64,000 bases of DNA, taken from NCBI RefSeq assembly GCF_000829395.1, contig NZ_AP014680.1:62001-126000 (forward strand), in the 5' to 3' direction. Under the pieces are notes generated by a model. The model did not search any database, was not told where the DNA came from, and saw only the letters and a program-made list of their open reading frames with translations. The translations under genes were made by a program, and so were the position numbers. This DNA is from Paucilactobacillus hokkaidonensis JCM 18461 (GTDB taxonomy: Bacteria; Bacillota; Bacilli; Lactobacillales; Lactobacillaceae). Within the stretch, counting starts at the first letter, position 1. Each line of letters begins with the position of its first letter. This document shows, in pieces, positions 62,478-64,000 of the stretch.

Positions 62478-62667
62478 TTTTCTGTCTTTTCATGGTTAAT
62501 AATTATTTTGTTTAAAACATTTGAAAAGCTTCTCTAATCTATTTTGGACCGTCAAAAGAATCTTGGCAACACTTTTTATATAGAGTGAACCTATCCACTG
62601 GCTTATTAATAATAAAACCGATATACTGGCTTTTGTGTTTCAAAAAGTATAGTAAGGAAGTGTTGTT
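62478..62667. other. Former upstream region of the channel gene and MFS promoter region
   Basis: On the minus strand this was the promoter region of the potassium channel gene before IS66 arrived; on the plus strand it precedes the MFS efflux gene. The AT-rich stretch holds TTTATATAGAG-like sequence near 62575, but no promoter pair is convincing. Confidence 0.35.
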
Positions 62668-63852
62668 ATGACAGGAAAAACAAAGCGCGCCATTTTTATT
62701 TTAATTTTCAGTGAATTTCTAGTCTGTTTGGGGATTAGTCTAGTTATTCCGGTGATGCCGTTCATTAAAAATGAGCTTCATTTAACGGCCACTGATATGG
62801 GGATTATGACGTCGTTATTTGCCCTGGCACAATTTATCGCTTCGCCGATTATTGGCCGGCTATCGGACAAGATTGGGCGTAAACCAGTCTTGGTTGTTGG
62901 ACTATTCCTATACATGATCTCCGAAATTTTATTTGCATTAACGAATCAGTTATTTATGTTTAACATCTCACGAATTGTCGGTGGCCTTTCTGCTGCAATG
63001 GTGGTGCCCACCTCAATGGCGATGGCGGCAGATATCACTACTAAACGACAACGAGCTAAAGTGATTGGCTGGTTGTCGGCGGCCTTTAGTGGTGGCTTAA
63101 TTCTAGGACCTGGGATTGGCGGTATTTTAGCTAAAATTGATTATAAGGCGCCATTTTGGATTGCGGGTTTAATGGGCTTATTCAGTACCATTGCACTAGC
63201 TACCATGTTGCCAAAAGAAGACGAACTCGGCCACAACGATGGTGGGCCGGCCCGTGCCGAACTGGAGCCACCAACTAAAATGCTGCATTTTCTAACCAAA
63301 CCCGTCATTATCTTGTTTGTGTTGATCTTAGTATCATCGTTTGGACTACAAGGGTTTGAAAGTATTTACAGCATCTATGTGAATGAAGTGTTTAAGTTTA
63401 GCCTAGATAATATTGCGCTGGTATTGACGTTAAATGGAATCATTTCCTTAATCTTGCAAGTTGTCCTATTTGACCGGCTAGTTATTTGGTTGAAAGAAAC
63501 CAAAGTCATTCGCTACTGTTTTTTCCTCAGTTTCGCCGGTACCATTTGGATTGTGCTAGCCCATAGTAAGTGGGAAGTGATTGTGGCGACCTTAATTGTC
63601 TTTTCAGCATTTGATTTGCTACGGCCAGCCATTACCACCATGCTGACTAAAATCAGTACGAAGAATCAAGGCCTGATTAATGGACTGAATATGTCACTAA
63701 CCAGTGTTGGAAACGTGATTGGCCCGATCATGTCTGGGGCATTGCTAGACATGAACTATCACTATCCATATGTTGTCGTGGCCGTGTTCTTGATTATTTC
63801 GTTTGGGATGACTTATCTGATTCGAGATCGGACTAGTATGAAAGTAATTTAA
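62668..63852 (+). CDS. MFS multidrug efflux transporter (NorA/Bmr-like, 12 TM)
   Basis: A 394-residue protein of the DHA1 class: helix 1 FILIFSEFLVCLGISLVIPV, motif A PIIGRLSDKIGRKPVLVVGL between helices 2 and 3, helix 4 RIVGGLSAAMVVPTSMAMAA, and motif C GWLSAAFSGGLILGPGIGGI in helix 5. Resembles NorA/Bmr and TetA-like efflux pumps for fluoroquinolones, dyes and other cations. AAGGAAGTGTTGTT precedes the ATG. A family A structured repeat follows directly. Confidence 0.9.
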   Translation: MTGKTKRAIFILIFSEFLVCLGISLVIPVMPFIKNELHLTATDMGIMTSLFALAQFIASPIIGRLSDKIGRKPVLVVGLFLYMISEILFALTNQLFMFNISRIVGGLSAAMVVPTSMAMAADITTKRQRAKVIGWLSAAFSGGLILGPGIGGILAKIDYKAPFWIAGLMGLFSTIALATMLPKEDELGHNDGGPARAELEPPTKMLHFLTKPVIILFVLILVSSFGLQGFESIYSIYVNEVFKFSLDNIALVLTLNGIISLILQVVLFDRLVIWLKETKVIRYCFFLSFAGTIWIVLAHSKWEVIVATLIVFSAFDLLRPAITTMLTKISTKNQGLINGLNMSLTSVGNVIGPIMSGALLDMNYHYPYVVVAVFLIISFGMTYLIRDRTSMKVI

Positions 63853-63863
63853 TGGAAAAAAGA

Positions 63864-63987
63864 GTGGTAAATAAGGCGGTTAGATTCTGAGCATAGCCTA
63901 GATTAACGAATGATCCGCACTTTGGATCGTTTGTTAATCGTAGCTAAGCGGAAGAATTTGCCTTATTTACCACGTTTTAGCAATAAA
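63864..63987 (+). repeat. Structured intergenic repeat, family A, short copy
   Basis: Outer stem gtggtaaataaggc (63864-63877) with gccttatttaccac (63960-63973), then gttttagcaataaa. Inside, attaacgaatgatcc (63902-63916) pairs along its full length with ggatcgtttgttaat (63924-63938), two of the pairs being G-U, around the loop gcacttt. Compared with 17281-17486 it lacks two inner hairpin segments. Confidence 0.8.
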
Positions 63988-64000
63988 AAGTCGCCCAGAT

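Overview
The window looks like chromosome of a lactic acid bacterium of the family Lactobacillaceae. It is AT-rich, uses TTG and GTG starts behind strong GGAGG ribosome binding sites, and carries T-box leaders. Its gene set is typical of lactobacilli: malolactic enzyme, phenolic acid decarboxylase with PadR, an oleate hydratase, an (R)-specific alcohol dehydrogenase of the Lactobacillus kefir/brevis type, and many drug/metabolite transporters. The species cannot be fixed from the sequence alone. No rRNA, tRNA, CRISPR array or prophage was seen.

Layout. 1-1.6 kb: an IS1182/IS5-type insertion sequence with terminal inverted repeats. 1.6-6.9 kb: a uracil-DNA-glycosylase-like protein, a class B sortase with its probable single substrate, a WYL regulator and two membrane proteins. 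6.9-20 kb: catabolic and redox genes (amidohydrolase decarboxylase, TetR, ABC-F, Vat-like acetyltransferase, R-ADH, a T-box-controlled Ldh2-family dehydrogenase, aldo/keto reductase, the padR/pdc pair). 20-36 kb: transporters, glutamate dehydrogenase, a run of membrane proteins, and an aminotransferase behind a leader-peptide attenuator. 36-44.7 kb: mleR-mleA-mleP, a ROK kinase, oleate hydratase and a second SDR. 44.7-47.2 kb: an RNA-rich stretch with structured repeats, a methionine T-box with a MetE-like gene, a small-peptide transcript and a candidate type I toxin-antitoxin locus. 47.2-57.9 kb: a defence island with an ADP-ribosylglycohydrolase, a type I restriction-modification system with a tyrosine recombinase and inverted silent hsdS cassettes (phase-variable specificity), and an Mrr-like endonuclease. 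58-64 kb: a membrane-anchored nuclease, a potassium channel gene cut by an intact IS66 element with an 8-bp target duplication, and an efflux transporter.

How parts work together. pdc/padR handle phenolic acids, and mleR/mleA/mleP take up malate and decarboxylate it. The aminotransferase and the Ldh2-family dehydrogenase sit behind amino-acid-sensing leaders (Tyr/Phe codons; a Met specifier T-box), which suggests amino-acid-linked oxo/hydroxy acid metabolism. The type I R-M locus holds four target-recognition domains, only one of which is in the expressed position; 39-bp and 27-bp inverted repeats plus the adjacent recombinase provide a switching mechanism.

The least expected signals are two candidate ribosome-dependent attenuators (aminotransferase; MHS transporter), two families of structured intergenic repeats whose stems show compensatory changes between copies, several parS-like palindromes, and the IS66 disruption of the channel gene.
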